This document shows, piece after piece, positions 1-9,917 of a stretch of 64,000 nt of DNA. Every line of letters begins with the position of its first letter. Positions within the stretch are counted from its first letter, which is position 1. The DNA is from Zingiber officinale (lineage: Eukaryota; Streptophyta; Magnoliopsida; Zingiberales; Zingiberaceae), in NCBI RefSeq assembly GCF_018446385.1, contig NC_056001.1, positions 110,253,740 to 110,317,739 on the forward strand. The letters run 5' to 3'. The notes under the pieces were generated by a model. That model made no database searches, had not been told where the DNA came from, and was given only the letters and a program-made list of their open reading frames with translations. A program made the position numbers and the translations under genes.

Positions 1-1491
1 TTGAGTTCTAGACATTAGAGAAATGAAACTCGACTCCTTGGGTTGATACCCTAGCCCGGCCTTGTTGTAGACTGTCCTTTGGGCATTTAGAATCATGTCT
101 AGAGTCTTAGAGCTAGTTGAGAACTTCTCAAGCATTTTCTTGAGTTTCTCAACCTCACCCTTTAAAGCCTTGTTCTCATCCTCAAGGACTTCTAGATGTA
201 GGTCATCGACCTCATCTTCCCTAAGGGTCCTTAAGGTTTTTACTTCTTCTTTTAACAATTTATTTTCTGTTTTTGACTTTTTAAGCAATGTAGATAAGTG
301 AGTGATAGTCTTATAACACTTTTCTATATGAGAAGAGGTTACCTCTTCATCATCCGACGATGATGAAGCCGCGGTTGAAGCGTCGCTCGAATCTCCCTCA
401 CTTCCGGAGTCCGAAACCTCCCTTGCCATGAGTGCTAATTGTCGTGTGCTCTTTTCCATCTTCTCTTCTTCCTCCGATGAGCTTGATGAGGACTCATCCC
501 AAGTGGCCTTGAGAGCCTTCTTCTTCTTGACTCTTTCCTCCTTTTTGGCTCGTTCCTCCTTCCTCTTTAATTTTGGACACTCGCTCCGAATGTGTCCTTT
601 CTTGCTACACTCATAACATATAACATTAGATTTATCAAAATTTTGATCATTAGTTTTACCTTTTCCTTTGTATCTTCGGCTTCTTCTCATAATCCTTCTC
701 ACGAAGTTCGCCATCTCACTTGATGATGATCCACTTTCATCATCGGATTCGGAGGAAGAGGTGGATGAGGAAATCTCCTTTTCCTTCTTCTTTTCCTTCT
801 TCCTTCTTCCATCCTTGCTCTTTGGTCCTGCAAATAAAGCAATACCCTTCTCTTTTTGACCTTTGTTAGCAAGCTCATGAAGTTCCATCTCACAGAAAAA
901 TTCATCTAGTTTAACAATGGAAAGATCCTTGGATACCTTGTAGGCATCTACCATAGATGACCACAAGGCATTCCTAGGAAAAGATTTAAGAGCGTACCTT
1001 ACTAGATCGCGATTCTCCACTCGTTCGTCCACAGAGTGTAGACCGTTGATGATCTCCTTGAATCTCCCATGAAGTTCACTTACCGTTTCATTGTCCTTCA
1101 TGGTTAGATTTTGGAGCTGATTCAAGAATAGGTCCCTCTTGGCAATCCGAGAATCTCGAGTTCCCTCTTGGAGCTCGATGAGTTTGTTCCATAGGTCTCT
1201 TGCACTCGAGAACGGACCTACCTTGACGAGTTGGTCCTTGGCGATTCCACATTGCAAGGTGACCATAGCCTTGGCATCGGCTTGTGCTTTGCGGAGTTGT
1301 TCGGTAGACCACCTTGACGAATCGAGTTCCTTACCTTCTTCATCCTTTGGTGGTGTGAAACCTTCCTTGACTGAGAACCACATGGCAATGTCGGTCTTGA
1401 GGTAATACTCCATGCGTCCCTTCCAATATTGAAAATCTGCTCCTTCGAAGTAGGGTGGTCGATTTGTGCTAAAGCCTTCCTTCATAGCCAT
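1..1491 (-). CDS. Copia (SIRE-like) Gag, open at the window edge (element A)
   Basis: One reading frame runs from an ATG at 1491 to position 1 with no stop, so the C-terminus lies outside the window. The N-terminus (MAMKEGFSTNRPPYFEGADF) and the following ~200 residues match the UBN2/DUF4219-type Gag of plant Copia elements. A Ser/Glu-rich linker follows, then one CCHC zinc knuckle (CYECSKKGHIRSEC, around 565-610), a basic stretch, a second Ser-rich segment and a Leu/Lys/Glu-rich coiled coil (about 110-290). The last visible part has the LGYQP motif common near the end of this Gag. Gag packages element RNA and forms the virus-like particle. The ATG lies 45 bp from the primer-binding site, as expected for a 5' gag. 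The frame looks intact, so the element may be young. Pol would lie beyond the left edge. Confidence 0.87.
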   Translation of the reverse strand, partial: MAMKEGFSTNRPPYFEGADFQYWKGRMEYYLKTDIAMWFSVKEGFTPPKDEEGKELDSSRWSTEQLRKAQADAKAMVTLQCGIAKDQLVKVGPFSSARDLWNKLIELQEGTRDSRIAKRDLFLNQLQNLTMKDNETVSELHGRFKEIINGLHSVDERVENRDLVRYALKSFPRNALWSSMVDAYKVSKDLSIVKLDEFFCEMELHELANKGQKEKGIALFAGPKSKDGRRKKEKKKEKEISSSTSSSESDDESGSSSSEMANFVRRIMRRSRRYKGKGKTNDQNFDKSNVICYECSKKGHIRSECPKLKRKEERAKKEERVKKKKALKATWDESSSSSSEEEEKMEKSTRQLALMAREVSDSGSEGDSSDASTAASSSSDDEEVTSSHIEKCYKTITHLSTLLKKSKTENKLLKEEVKTLRTLREDEVDDLHLEVLEDENKALKGEVEKLKKMLEKFSTSSKTLDMILNAQRTVYNKAGLGYQPKESSFISLMSRTQ

Positions 1492-1536
1492 CCTTGTTTG
1501 CTCTTTTGGGTGTTAATCCGAATCAAAGAGAACCTT

Positions 1537-1548
1537 GCTCTGATACCA
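1537..1548 (-). promoter_or_regulatory. Primer-binding site of element A (initiator tRNA-Met)
   Basis: On the minus strand the sequence reads TGGTATCAGAGC, complementary to the 3' end of plant initiator tRNA-Met, the usual primer of Copia elements. It sits 2 bp from the LTR edge at 1551 and just upstream of the gag ATG, which fixes the orientation of element A. Confidence 0.9.
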
Positions 1549-1550
1549 CT

Positions 1551-1713
1551 TATTGGGATCTTAGATGGCTAGAGGGGGGGTGAATAGCCTCTTTGAAAAA
1601 TACTAAACACAAATTTCTTCAAGAACTTTGTTAGCACAGCGGAATTAGAAAACTAAAACAAAGAGAGAACACAGCACACTAACTCAGAGATTTACGAGGT
1701 TCGGGGATAACTT
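1551..1713 (-). mobile_element. 5' LTR of element A, U5-side piece
   Basis: This is the U5-proximal 163 bp of the LTR of element A. The edge next to the primer-binding site reads TATTGGG in + orientation, where TGTTGGG would be usual, so one base of the terminal TG has probably mutated. The LTR is interrupted here by element C and resumes at 9189 after a duplicated AACTT (1709-1713 and 9184-9188). Confidence 0.75.
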
Positions 1714-2275
1714 TGTTAGGATCCTTCGTACGGCTAGAGAGGGGGGGTGTGAATAGCCGACCCCAATTCGTTCGATTCTTTCTACAATGTCGAGTTAGCG
1801 CAGCGGAAATAAAACAATAGAAGCGACAAGGAAAGAAATCAAACCTCAAACTCGATGGATGTAACGAGGTTCGGAGATTAGGGCTCCTACTCCTCGGCGT
1901 GTCCGTAAGGTGGACGAGTCCGGTCAATCCGTCGGTGGATGAGTCCCCGGAGAACCGGCTAATATAAACTCCTTATGGGTGGAGAAACCTCACCACAATC
2001 TTTTGCAACAGCAAACAAAGGAGTACAACAATGGAGAAAACAAACAAGAACAATAGAAATTGTAATACACTTGCTTGCCTCTTGTTGTCGACTGGAACCT
2101 TGATGAAGCAGCAGCTTCTCGGATCCAGCAGCTAGAACACCAGCAGGAAACTCACGCAGAGCTTCGACGAGTTCAACAGAACTCAGCACAATGAGAGCTC
2201 AACCAAAGCTCAGCAGGAAGCAGAAAAGATTCAGCAGAAGGAGAGAAGAAACCTTTGGCTCGCAGCCGTAGCCCT

Positions 2276-2284
2276 CCTTTTATA
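2276..2284 (-). promoter_or_regulatory. TATA box of the element C 3' LTR
   Basis: The minus strand reads TTATAAAAGG just downstream of the palindrome array, at the expected U3/R border. The equivalent position in the other LTR, near 7727-7736, reads TATAAAAGG. Start site not determined. Confidence 0.65.
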
Positions 2285-2344
2285 ACCTGCGAAGAAAGCG
2301 AAGAAAACAGAAGAAATCTGGCGTTGCGGCGCAGCGGCTAGTAC

Positions 2345-2665
2345 TGAATCGGTCGAGACCGATCGGACCTATTCGATCGGTCCCGGACGATCGCTTTCTT
2401 CACGGCTGCCCACCTTCGCGGGTTACGGTCGGCGTGGACCGATCAAAGATAGCCGGATCGGTCTGCATCGATCCCAACCTCGCCGACATCGTCTCGATCG
2501 GTCCCCGCACCGATCAGATGATCGATGCGTGGACCGATCACCGCCTCTCTTCGCCTCTGTTTGGCGATCGGTCACCGATCGATAGCAACAATGTAGAGCT
2601 TGACCGATATCGATCGGTCACCGGACCGATCGAGGAAACATTGGATCGGTCGGTGACCGATCCAG
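2345..2665 (-). repeat. Palindrome array GATCGGTC...GACCGATC in U3 (3' LTR of C)
   Basis: Repeated short palindromes built from GATCGGTC and its complement GACCGATC, separated by 2-6 bp and repeating about every 40-60 bp, directly upstream of the TATA box. Several units are damaged relative to the other LTR. Confidence 0.8.
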
Positions 2666-2829
2666 CTTGGGTTTGGCCCAAACCAAGTCCCAAGACTTCA
2701 AACCAATATCCGGTCAACCTTGACCTATTGGTACTTCATCCCTAACATCTGGTCACTCCCTTGACTGCTAGAACTCCACCAAGTGTCCGGTCAATCCCGA
2801 CCTACTTGGACTTTCCAACACCAAGTCCG

Positions 2830-3432
2830 ATCATCCCCGATCCATCTGGATTTTCCCTTGCGGCTTCACTCACGGGACTTTCACGGCTTCACTCACCAGA
2901 TTTCCACACCGCCTAACATCCTAGTTAGGACTTTCTCACCGCCTGGCTTCACTGGACTTTCCCACCGCCTGGCTTCACTCACCGGACTTTCCACACCGCC
3001 TAACATCCCGGTTAGGACTTTCTCATTCACCTAGCTTCACTCACTAGGATTTTCACCGCTTCACTCACCAGGATTTCCAATCTGCCTGGCTTCACTCACG
3101 GGACTTTCCCCTGGCTTCACTCACCAGACTTTCCTCTGCCTGGCTTCACTCAGGACTTCCAAACGCCTAACATCCAGCTAGGACTTTCCCTGGCTTCACT
3201 CACCAGACTTTCCAACTGCCTAACATCCCGTTAGGACTTTCCACCGGCTTCACTCACCAGGACTTCTCGTGCCAAGTCTCCATACTTGGACTTTTCCTGC
3301 CAAGTCTCCATACTTGGACTTTTCAAGCTCCTGCTTGGACTTTTCCAATGCCAAGTCTCCATACTTGGACTTTTCGCCAAGCTCCTGCTTGGACTTTTCC
3401 TGCCAAGTCTCCATACTTGGACTTTTTCCGAA
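2830..3432 (-). repeat. Hairpin array in U3 (3' LTR of C, degraded)
   Basis: Degraded version of the hairpin array at 8262-8933. Units have a short stem, a loop, and a common GGACTTTTCC-like tail. Many stems of the CCTGG/CCAGG type have lost bases here, whereas the CCAAGT/ACTTGG units are intact. Confidence 0.8.
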
Positions 3433-3671
3433 TCAGTCAACCAGGCAACCTAGGGTACTACACCAATAATCTCCCAAACATCTATTCTTGTCCCATATCA
3501 AGAATAGAACTCCCTCACGAGTGTCAAACATCAACATGCAACTCAACTAGGTCAACCTTGACCTAAAGTTGCATCAACAATCTTCCCAAGTCAAACATCA
3601 AAATACAACTCGAGTCAAGTCAACTCGAGTCGGGTCAACCAGGTCAACCTTGACCTAAGGTTGCACCAACA

Positions 3672-3686
3672 ATCTCCCCCTTTTTG
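3672..3686 (-). promoter_or_regulatory. Polypurine tract of element C
   Basis: The minus strand reads CAAAAAGGGGGAGAT immediately before the LTR start TGTTGG. This is the usual primer site for plus-strand DNA synthesis in SIRE-like elements. Confidence 0.85.
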
Positions 3687-4325
3687 ATGTTTGACAAAAC
3701 CATAATCAAGTTAGGTTAATCCGATAACCTAACTTAGGTTTTCCAACCATCTTCCAATGTCCAATGTTCTTTCCTTGAACATTCTCTGGACATTCTCCCC
3801 TTAGGTTAACCCGATAACCTAACTTGGGTTCTCCAATAATTCTCCCCCTTTTTGACACACATCAAAAAGTATTCCAATGTTCTTCCTCGAACATTCCTTG
3901 ACATTCTCCCCTAGCTTAGGTTAACCCGATAACCTAACTTGGGTTTTCCAATAATTCTCCAATGAACGCTCTCCCCTTTTTGACACACATCAAAAAGAAA
4001 AAAGAGAGTATCAAGGTCAAGAGTTTCTTCCTAATGAAAGTCCCATACCTTTCATTGAAACTCTTAATTTCCCCCTTGGTACTAAACTCAACAATCAACT
4101 TAGCGATAATCCCATATCACTAATCCTCAAAAATCTTAAGGAGTAAAAACTCCCCCTAAAAGTCAACTCCCCCTTGACTAATAGGTAAAACTCCCCCTAA
4201 TGATCAACTCCCCCTTGACCATTGCACCAACAATGTCTTGGAGAGTTTCAAACCTTCAGAAATTCGAAACTCAACTTCAAAAACTGAAATTTCAGACACC
4301 TGCTGAAAATCAGAACCTGGCACGC

Positions 4326-4414
4326 ACTGATCGGTCCCCAGACCGATCAGAAACCACCTGGATCGGTCCCCAGACCGATCAGTCCTTCCCTGGATCGGTC
4401 CGGTGACCGATCCA
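4326..4414 (-). repeat. Three internal GATCGGTC/GACCGATC palindromes in element C
   Basis: Three units, each GATCGGTC, a short loop, then GACCGATC, spaced about 30 bp apart, some 650 bp upstream of the 3' LTR. They are the same motif found in the U3 of this element. Confidence 0.85.
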
Positions 4415-5640
4415 GCCTCTGAAATCAGAGATTTCTGATTTCCTTCCCGGAAATTCAGAAACTCCTAAAAAATTCCAGAAAATTCGAAAAATTGTGAAAT
4501 TTTGAGGATACATTCCTCATATCATACACTATCATGGAAAAATAATTTTCTATGAAAATAGTTTCCATTTTCAAATCTTGATACAAAGTTCAAAAACTTT
4601 GAAATAGTTCAAGTTTTAACTCAACTTTGTATCACAATGTTCAATGATGAATGCTATCACTAGGAAAGCTTCATCAAGGTTTTCCAAATCAATTTTAAAA
4701 TGCTTTTAAAACCATTTGAATTTAGGACCATAATCTTAGGGCTAAATGTACATGACTTGTACACAAGCTTTCCCTATGATCCCTCATTTTTTGAATTAGG
4801 CTCATCTAGGTACAAGAACTATGCACCTTGATCCTAACTCATGATCCTAATATCTCACACACATCTAAAGTGTATCAAACACATCCATGTCAATTTTGAT
4901 GTGAGATATGGATTTAGGTATCTTAGACTAAGGTCTCATGCATTCTCTAAACACCAATTTGATCTCAATATCAAATTATATGTTTGTCCTTAAATCAATT
5001 TCATTGATTATAATGCAAGAGATGATGACATGGCATATAATGATATGAAAACATGTGCCAATGTCATGATGTCATGGCATAAAGTATGAAACTTAACTAA
5101 AACATGACATATAGATAACCTAAGCATTATCATGACATTTCAAATGATCATAAATTAAATATGATGTCATGACATGGCATATGGCAAACAATCATGGTAA
5201 GTTAACACAAATAAAATACCTAGATTACCTATCTAAGTATCCTTAATTACTTAGCTAACTTAAATTCTAATCCTAGATTGCCCAAAGTGCTCCAAGAAAA
5301 TGTCAAAACCCAAATTGGCATTTCTTGATCTCTTGTTTGATTTATACCATTTAAGACTCTACAAGAGTAGCACTTCTAAATTAAGGCCCGGATTGCCTTG
5401 ATTACCTAAGAGAGTATCAAAATCCCAATTTGATATTTCTCTAGGTTTTTCCAAATTGTGCCAATTGAGATTAAAAATGAGATTTCCAATCTTTAGGCAC
5501 ATTTAACTCTTCAAAGGAGTAAATGATAATTCATTTCATTTTCAAAGGTTCACAAAACCTTGAAAATGCTCCTTGAGTGTCAATTTCCTCAAAGTTGGGT
5601 TAACTACCCTTCTTATTGGAGTTGACACTCTCTAACCCAT

Positions 5641-7113
5641 CTATGGGGTAGAGAAGATGCTCCTAGGAACCCAATACCTATTAGAGCTCATTGGGTTCAC
5701 TAAATATTCACTAGGGATAACTTCCCTAGCAACCCTCCTAATGACCCTCTTAGGCTTTAAAGCCTTGGTCATTTGGGACTCATCAAGATCAACTCTAGGG
5801 GTGACTCCCCTTGTGACCTTGGTGATGGTCTTCCTAGCCCTAGGTTTTGTTCCATAATCGAATGGAACATTGTGGTAAGTGGGCTTGACCATTTGGGACT
5901 TAGATTTGTGACCCAAACCTTTCTTGTCCTTGGGCTTTGAAATTTGACCCTTAAACCCTAGAGATGACTTCTCCAAGTTCTTAAGAGCCTTTTCCAAAGT
6001 ATCAAGTCTTGACCTCAAGACTTGATTCTCCTTCTCTAATACCTCAAGTTTTAATTTGTCATTGTTCTTTGAGGCATTCCTAGGCATGTGTCTAGTTGAT
6101 TTGGGGTTTCTACCTAGGTTCTCCTTAGCCTTAGATGAGTTAATCCTAGAGTTGGCCTTCCTAGTATTATCCTTATCTAAGTTAACATGCTTAGCATCTA
6201 AACACATGTATTGATTCCTAAGGTTAACATGCTTATCATTATTGACTAATGCAATAAAATTACTAGCATGTATCCTACTAGAATTGCACGAATGAGCCTT
6301 AAAAGATACCTTAGGGTTTGCCTTAGCTCCCCCTATCGATGTGCATCCCTTGTCCTTGTGAGGTTTCCTCCCCTTCGGACATTGGCTCCTATAGTGTCCC
6401 CGTTGCTTGCATTGAAAGCACACCACGTGCTTCTTGCCTTTGCGTGTTGGGACTCCGGCTTCCTTGACCTTTGGTGCCGGTGGAGTCTTCCTAACTCTCT
6501 TTGGACATTTGCTCTTGTAATGTCCACACTCCCTACACTCAAAGCATATTATATGTAACTTATTTGAAATTGAAATGCTTGAGTTACCTAGGTTTGGGCA
6601 TGGGTGTGAGCTCTCTTCCTCATCCCTTCCGGAGGTAGATGCCTCTTCTTCTTGCTCCGAACTTGAACAAGAGGAACTCTCCTCCTCTTCTTCCTTGGAT
6701 GTTGAGTAGCCCTCAACTCCCAATTCGCTCCCTCCATGATGTGAGCTACTTGGCTCACTAGGCTCCTCTTCATGGCTTGAAGTGGAACTCTCCTCATGGT
6801 ACTTGGCCAAGTTATCCCACAACTCCTTGGCATTGTTGTATTCACCTATCTTACGCAAAATATTAGTAGGTAATGAAAATTCAATTGTTTTAGTTACCTC
6901 ATTGTTGATCGTTGATTGATGGACTTGTTCCTTTGTCCACTTGTTCTTCTCTAGAGGCTCTCCTTCTTTATCCATTGGAGGAGTAAACCCTTCTTGTACA
7001 CAAAACCAATTCCACATATTAGTCCTAAGAAAATACATCATCCTTACCTTCCAATATGCGAAGTTGTCGTTGTAGAAGGGTGGAATGGTGATGTCTTCTC
7101 CGAATTGATCCAT
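5641..7113 (-). CDS. Copia (SIRE-like) Gag of element C
   Basis: 490-residue Gag starting at MDQFGEDI; an upstream in-frame GTG at 7134 is less likely as a start. The N-terminal third has the UBN2-like features (YWKVRMMYFL, then FCVQEGFTPP). An acidic Ser/Glu-rich region follows, then two CCHC zinc knuckles (CFECRECGHYKSKC and CFQCKQRGHYRSQC), where element A has only one. A coiled coil (LEVLEKENQVLRSRLDTLE) and a C-terminal RYWVPRS motif come last. In autonomous relatives that motif precedes protease; here the frame stops shortly after it. The frame is intact across its whole length, which suggests selection for Gag or recent insertion. The part between the N-domain and the knuckles is shorter than in element A. 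Confidence 0.9.
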   Translation of the reverse strand: MDQFGEDITIPPFYNDNFAYWKVRMMYFLRTNMWNWFCVQEGFTPPMDKEGEPLEKNKWTKEQVHQSTINNEVTKTIEFSLPTNILRKIGEYNNAKELWDNLAKYHEESSTSSHEEEPSEPSSSHHGGSELGVEGYSTSKEEEEESSSCSSSEQEEEASTSGRDEEESSHPCPNLGNSSISISNKLHIICFECRECGHYKSKCPKRVRKTPPAPKVKEAGVPTRKGKKHVVCFQCKQRGHYRSQCPKGRKPHKDKGCTSIGGAKANPKVSFKAHSCNSSRIHASNFIALVNNDKHVNLRNQYMCLDAKHVNLDKDNTRKANSRINSSKAKENLGRNPKSTRHMPRNASKNNDKLKLEVLEKENQVLRSRLDTLEKALKNLEKSSLGFKGQISKPKDKKGLGHKSKSQMVKPTYHNVPFDYGTKPRARKTITKVTRGVTPRVDLDESQMTKALKPKRVIRRVAREVIPSEYLVNPMSSNRYWVPRSIFSTP

Positions 7114-7164
7114 CTCTAGCGCTTGTGCTCCCACGGGTGTGAATCCGATGAAGAGCGGCCCACT
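7114..7164 (-). other. 5' untranslated stretch and primer-binding region of element C
   Basis: The minus strand next to the LTR reads AAGTGGGCCGCTC. Only the first few bases match the expected TGGTATCAGAGC of initiator tRNA-Met. Either the primer-binding site has mutated or another primer was used. Confidence 0.45.
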
Positions 7165-7789
7165 TGTTAGGATCCTTTCGTGCGGCTAGAGAGGGGGGTG
7201 TGAATAGCCGACCCCAATTCGTTCGATTCTTTCTACAATGTCGAGTTAGCGCAGCGGAAATAAAACAATAGAAGCGACAAGGAAAGAAATCAAACCTCAA
7301 ACTCGATGGATGTAACGAGGTTCGGAGATTAGGGCTCCTACTCCTCGGCGTGTCCGTAAGGTGGACGAGTCCGGTCAATCCGTCGGTGGATGAGTCCCCG
7401 GAGAACCGGCTAATATAAACTCCTTATGGGTGGAGAAACCTCACCACAATCTTTTGCAACAGCAAACAAAGGAGTACAACAATGGAGAAAACAAACAAGA
7501 ACAATAGAAATTGTAATACACTTGCTTGCCTCTTGTTGTCGACTGGAACCTTGATGAAGCAGCAGCTTCTCGGATCCAGCAGCTAGAACACCAGCAGGAA
7601 ACTCACGCAGAGCTTCGACGAGTTCAACAGAACTCAGCACAATGAGAGCTCAACCAAAGCTCAGCAGGAAGCAGAAAAGATTCAGCAGAAGGAGAGAAGA
7701 AACCTTTGGCTCGCAGCCGTAGCCCTCCTTTTATACGAAGAAAGCGAAGAAAACACAGAAGAAATCTGGCGTTGCGGCGCGGCTAGTAC

Positions 7790-8115
7790 TGATCGATCGA
7801 GACCGATCAGGACCTATTCGATCGGTCCCGGACCGATCGGCTTTCTTGACGCCCACCTTACGTGCGGGTTGATCGGCGTGGACCGATCGATAGCTGATCG
7901 GTCTAGACCGATCCCAACCTCAGCGACATCGTCTCGATGGTCCCCCGTCGGGACGTAACTGATCGATGCAATGGACCGATCGGCTGCCTCTCTTCGCCTC
8001 TGTTGCTGGCGATCGGTCACCGGGCCGTCGATCGACAAGAATCAACAGAGCTTGACCGATATCGATCGGTCACCGGACCGATCGAGCAAAGTATCTGGAT
8101 CGGTCTGGTGACCGA
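7790..8115 (-). repeat. Palindrome array GATCGGTC...GACCGATC in U3 (5' LTR of C)
   Basis: At least six units of GATCGGTC and GACCGATC in inverted pairs, some with degenerate arms, placed between the hairpin array and the TATA box. Confidence 0.8.
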
Positions 8116-8261
8116 GCTTGGTTTTGGCCCAAACCAAGTCCCAAGACTTCAAACCAATATCGGTCAACCTTGACCTATTGGTACTTCATCCCTAACATCG
8201 GTCACTCCCTTGACTGCTAGAACTCCACCCAGTGTCCGGTCAATCCCTTTGACCTACTTGG

Positions 8262-8933
8262 ACTTTCCAACACCAGTCCGATCATCCCCGATCCATCTGG
8301 ATTTTCCTTCCCAGCTTCACTCACCAGGACTTTCACCTGGCTTCACTCACCAGGATTTCCACACTGCCTAACATCCTAGTTAGGACTTTCTCACTGCCTG
8401 GCTTCACTCACCAGGACTTTCCCACTGCCTGGCTTCACTCACCAGGACTTTCCACACTGCCTAACATCCCAGTTAGGACTTTCTCATTCACCTAGCTTCA
8501 CTCACTAGGATTTTCACCTGGCTTCACTCACCAGGATTTCCAATCTGCCTGGCTTCACTCACCAGGACTTTTCCGTCTGCCTGGCTTCACTCACCAGGAC
8601 TTTCCCTTGCCTGGCTTCACTCACCAGGACTTCCCAACTGCCTAACATCCCAGTTAGGACTTTCCACTGCCTGGCTTCACTCACCAGGACTTTCCAACTG
8701 CCTAACATCCCAGTTAGGACTTTCCACTGCCTGGCTTCACTCACCAGGACTTCTCCGTGCCAAGTCTCCATACTTGGACTTTTCCCGTGCCAAGTCTCCA
8801 TACTTGGACTTTTCGCGTGCCAAGCTCCCTGCTTGGACTTTTCCAATGCCAAGTCTCCATACTTGGACTTTTCCAGTGCCAAGCTCCCTGCTTGGACTTT
8901 TCCGGTGCCAAGTCTCCATACTTGGACTTTTTC
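8262..8933 (-). repeat. Array of ~22 short hairpins with varying stems (5' LTR of C)
   Basis: Roughly 22 units of about 28-32 bp. Each is an inverted repeat followed on the + strand by GGACTTTTCC or a near variant. Stem types include CCTGG/CCAGG (CCTGGCTTCACTCACCAGG), CCTAG/CTAGG (8491-8509), CCTAAC/GTTAGG, CCAAGT/ACTTGG and CCAAGC/GCTTGG. The change CCTGG..CCAGG to CCTAG..CTAGG, and CCAAGT..ACTTGG to CCAAGC..GCTTGG, alters both arms together. Confidence 0.88.
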
Positions 8934-9917
8934 CCGAATCAGGTCAACCAGGTCAACCTAGACCTACGGTTACACCAATAATCTCCCAAACATCTATTCT
9001 TGTCCCATATCAAGAATAGAACTCCCTCACGAGTGTCAAACATCAACATGCAACTCAACTAGGTCAACCTTGACCTAAAGTTGCATCAACAATCTTCCCA
9101 AGTCAAACATCAAAATACAACTCGAGTCAAGTCAACTCGAGTCGGGTCAACCAGGTCAACCTTGACCTAAGGTTGCACCAACAAACTTGCCCCTACTCCT
9201 CGGCGTGTCCGTAAGGTGGACGATCCCTTGATCTTCCGGTAGATCACACCCCGGAAGCTATCCGGCTAAAGGATTCTCCTTCTCGGTGGAGTAACCTCTC
9301 CACAAAGTCTTTAACAGCAGTAAGAAATTAAGCACAAGACTTACAGTAGTGGCTCAAGTGAAATGATCAAAGGAAGCTCACAGCCATAATCAGTGAAGAA
9401 TAAGCACAAGCAGGAACACAAGAATACAGCCTCTCTTCAAGCACAAAGCACAGCACAGCTTGTTTCACACAATCAACCGAGAGCCTTGTTCCTTGCTTCC
9501 TCGTCTCTCTTCTTATGCCTCTGCTCTTTCGCTGCAGAAACTCTGCGTCGAATCTCTGCTATAAACACAAGCATCGCCAATCACTCTTCCTCCTCAGCTA
9601 GTTCTCTGAACTCACACCAATATCATCCTTGGTCTTGCTGGTGTCTTTTGAGCTCCAACCAACCCACAGGAGTCAAGCTGATCGCGAACAGAGATTGCAG
9701 TCTGTTAGCATCAGTATCCGTTGATGCTCAATCTTCCCTCATCGCAGTGATACACAGAAGAAAGTAAGCTCTGTCTTATTCCTTTGATGAGGCTTAATTT
9801 GAAATTAAGCACTGGAATGGAACCTGCAATCTGCACCACATAAAGCTCTCAGCAGAAGTTGATTAGTTCAAACAAATCAGAAACCAGCAGAACCTGACAG
9901 TGTGTGCAGACAGTGTG

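Larger units (their letters stand above)
1714..3671 (-). repeat. 3' LTR of element C
   Basis: 1958 bp. In the direction of transcription (from 3671 down) it contains a hairpin array, then GATCGGTC/GACCGATC palindromes, then a TATA box at 2276-2284, then R-U5. The TATA-to-end part (1731-2280) and the outermost ~210 bp (3460-3671) appear identical to the other LTR. The middle differs by many small indels and substitutions and is about 60 bp shorter. Confidence 0.9.
3672..5640 (-). other. Non-coding 3' internal region of element C
   Basis: About 2 kb between the gag stop and the polypurine tract, with no retroelement enzyme motif in any frame. It is AT-rich, with repeated short phrases around AACCTAAGTTAGGTT-like inverted words (3705-3935) and strings of CTCCCCCTT (4070-4210). 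Three palindromes of the same type as in the LTR lie at 4326-4414. Confidence 0.7.
1714..9183 (-). mobile_element. Element C: gag-only LTR retrotransposon (TR-GAG-like)
   Basis: Complete 7.47-kb LTR element in minus orientation. LTRs lie at 1714-3671 and 7165-9183. The element begins TGTTAGG and ends CCAACA in + orientation, and is bounded by a perfect 5-bp duplication AACTT. Between the LTRs there is a gag gene (5641-7113) and about 2 kb of non-coding sequence, but no protease, integrase, reverse transcriptase or RNase H. It must therefore have relied on enzymes from a related autonomous element. Gag-only Copia elements have been described as TR-GAG. It is inserted in the LTR of element A. 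Confidence 0.88.
7165..9183 (-). repeat. 5' LTR of element C
   Basis: 2019 bp. Better-preserved copy of the LTR: R-U5 at 7165-7726, TATA near 7727-7736, palindrome array 7790-8115, hairpin array 8262-8933, outer end 8940-9183. It is followed by AACTT (9184-9188), matching the left flank of the element. Confidence 0.9.

Noticed and set aside
1959..2189. 76-codon frame present identically at 7410-7640
   Set aside because: It is in the R-U5 part of both LTRs; identity comes from the LTR copies, and there is no recognisable domain.
8559..8919. Minus-strand frames with repeated KSKYGDLA and SPSMETWHG words
   Set aside because: Translations of the non-coding hairpin array in several phases.
8262..8933. 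Looks like a CRISPR array: short repeats at regular spacing
   Set aside because: The repeats are themselves the variable hairpins, there are no unique spacers, no cas genes, and it lies inside a plant LTR.
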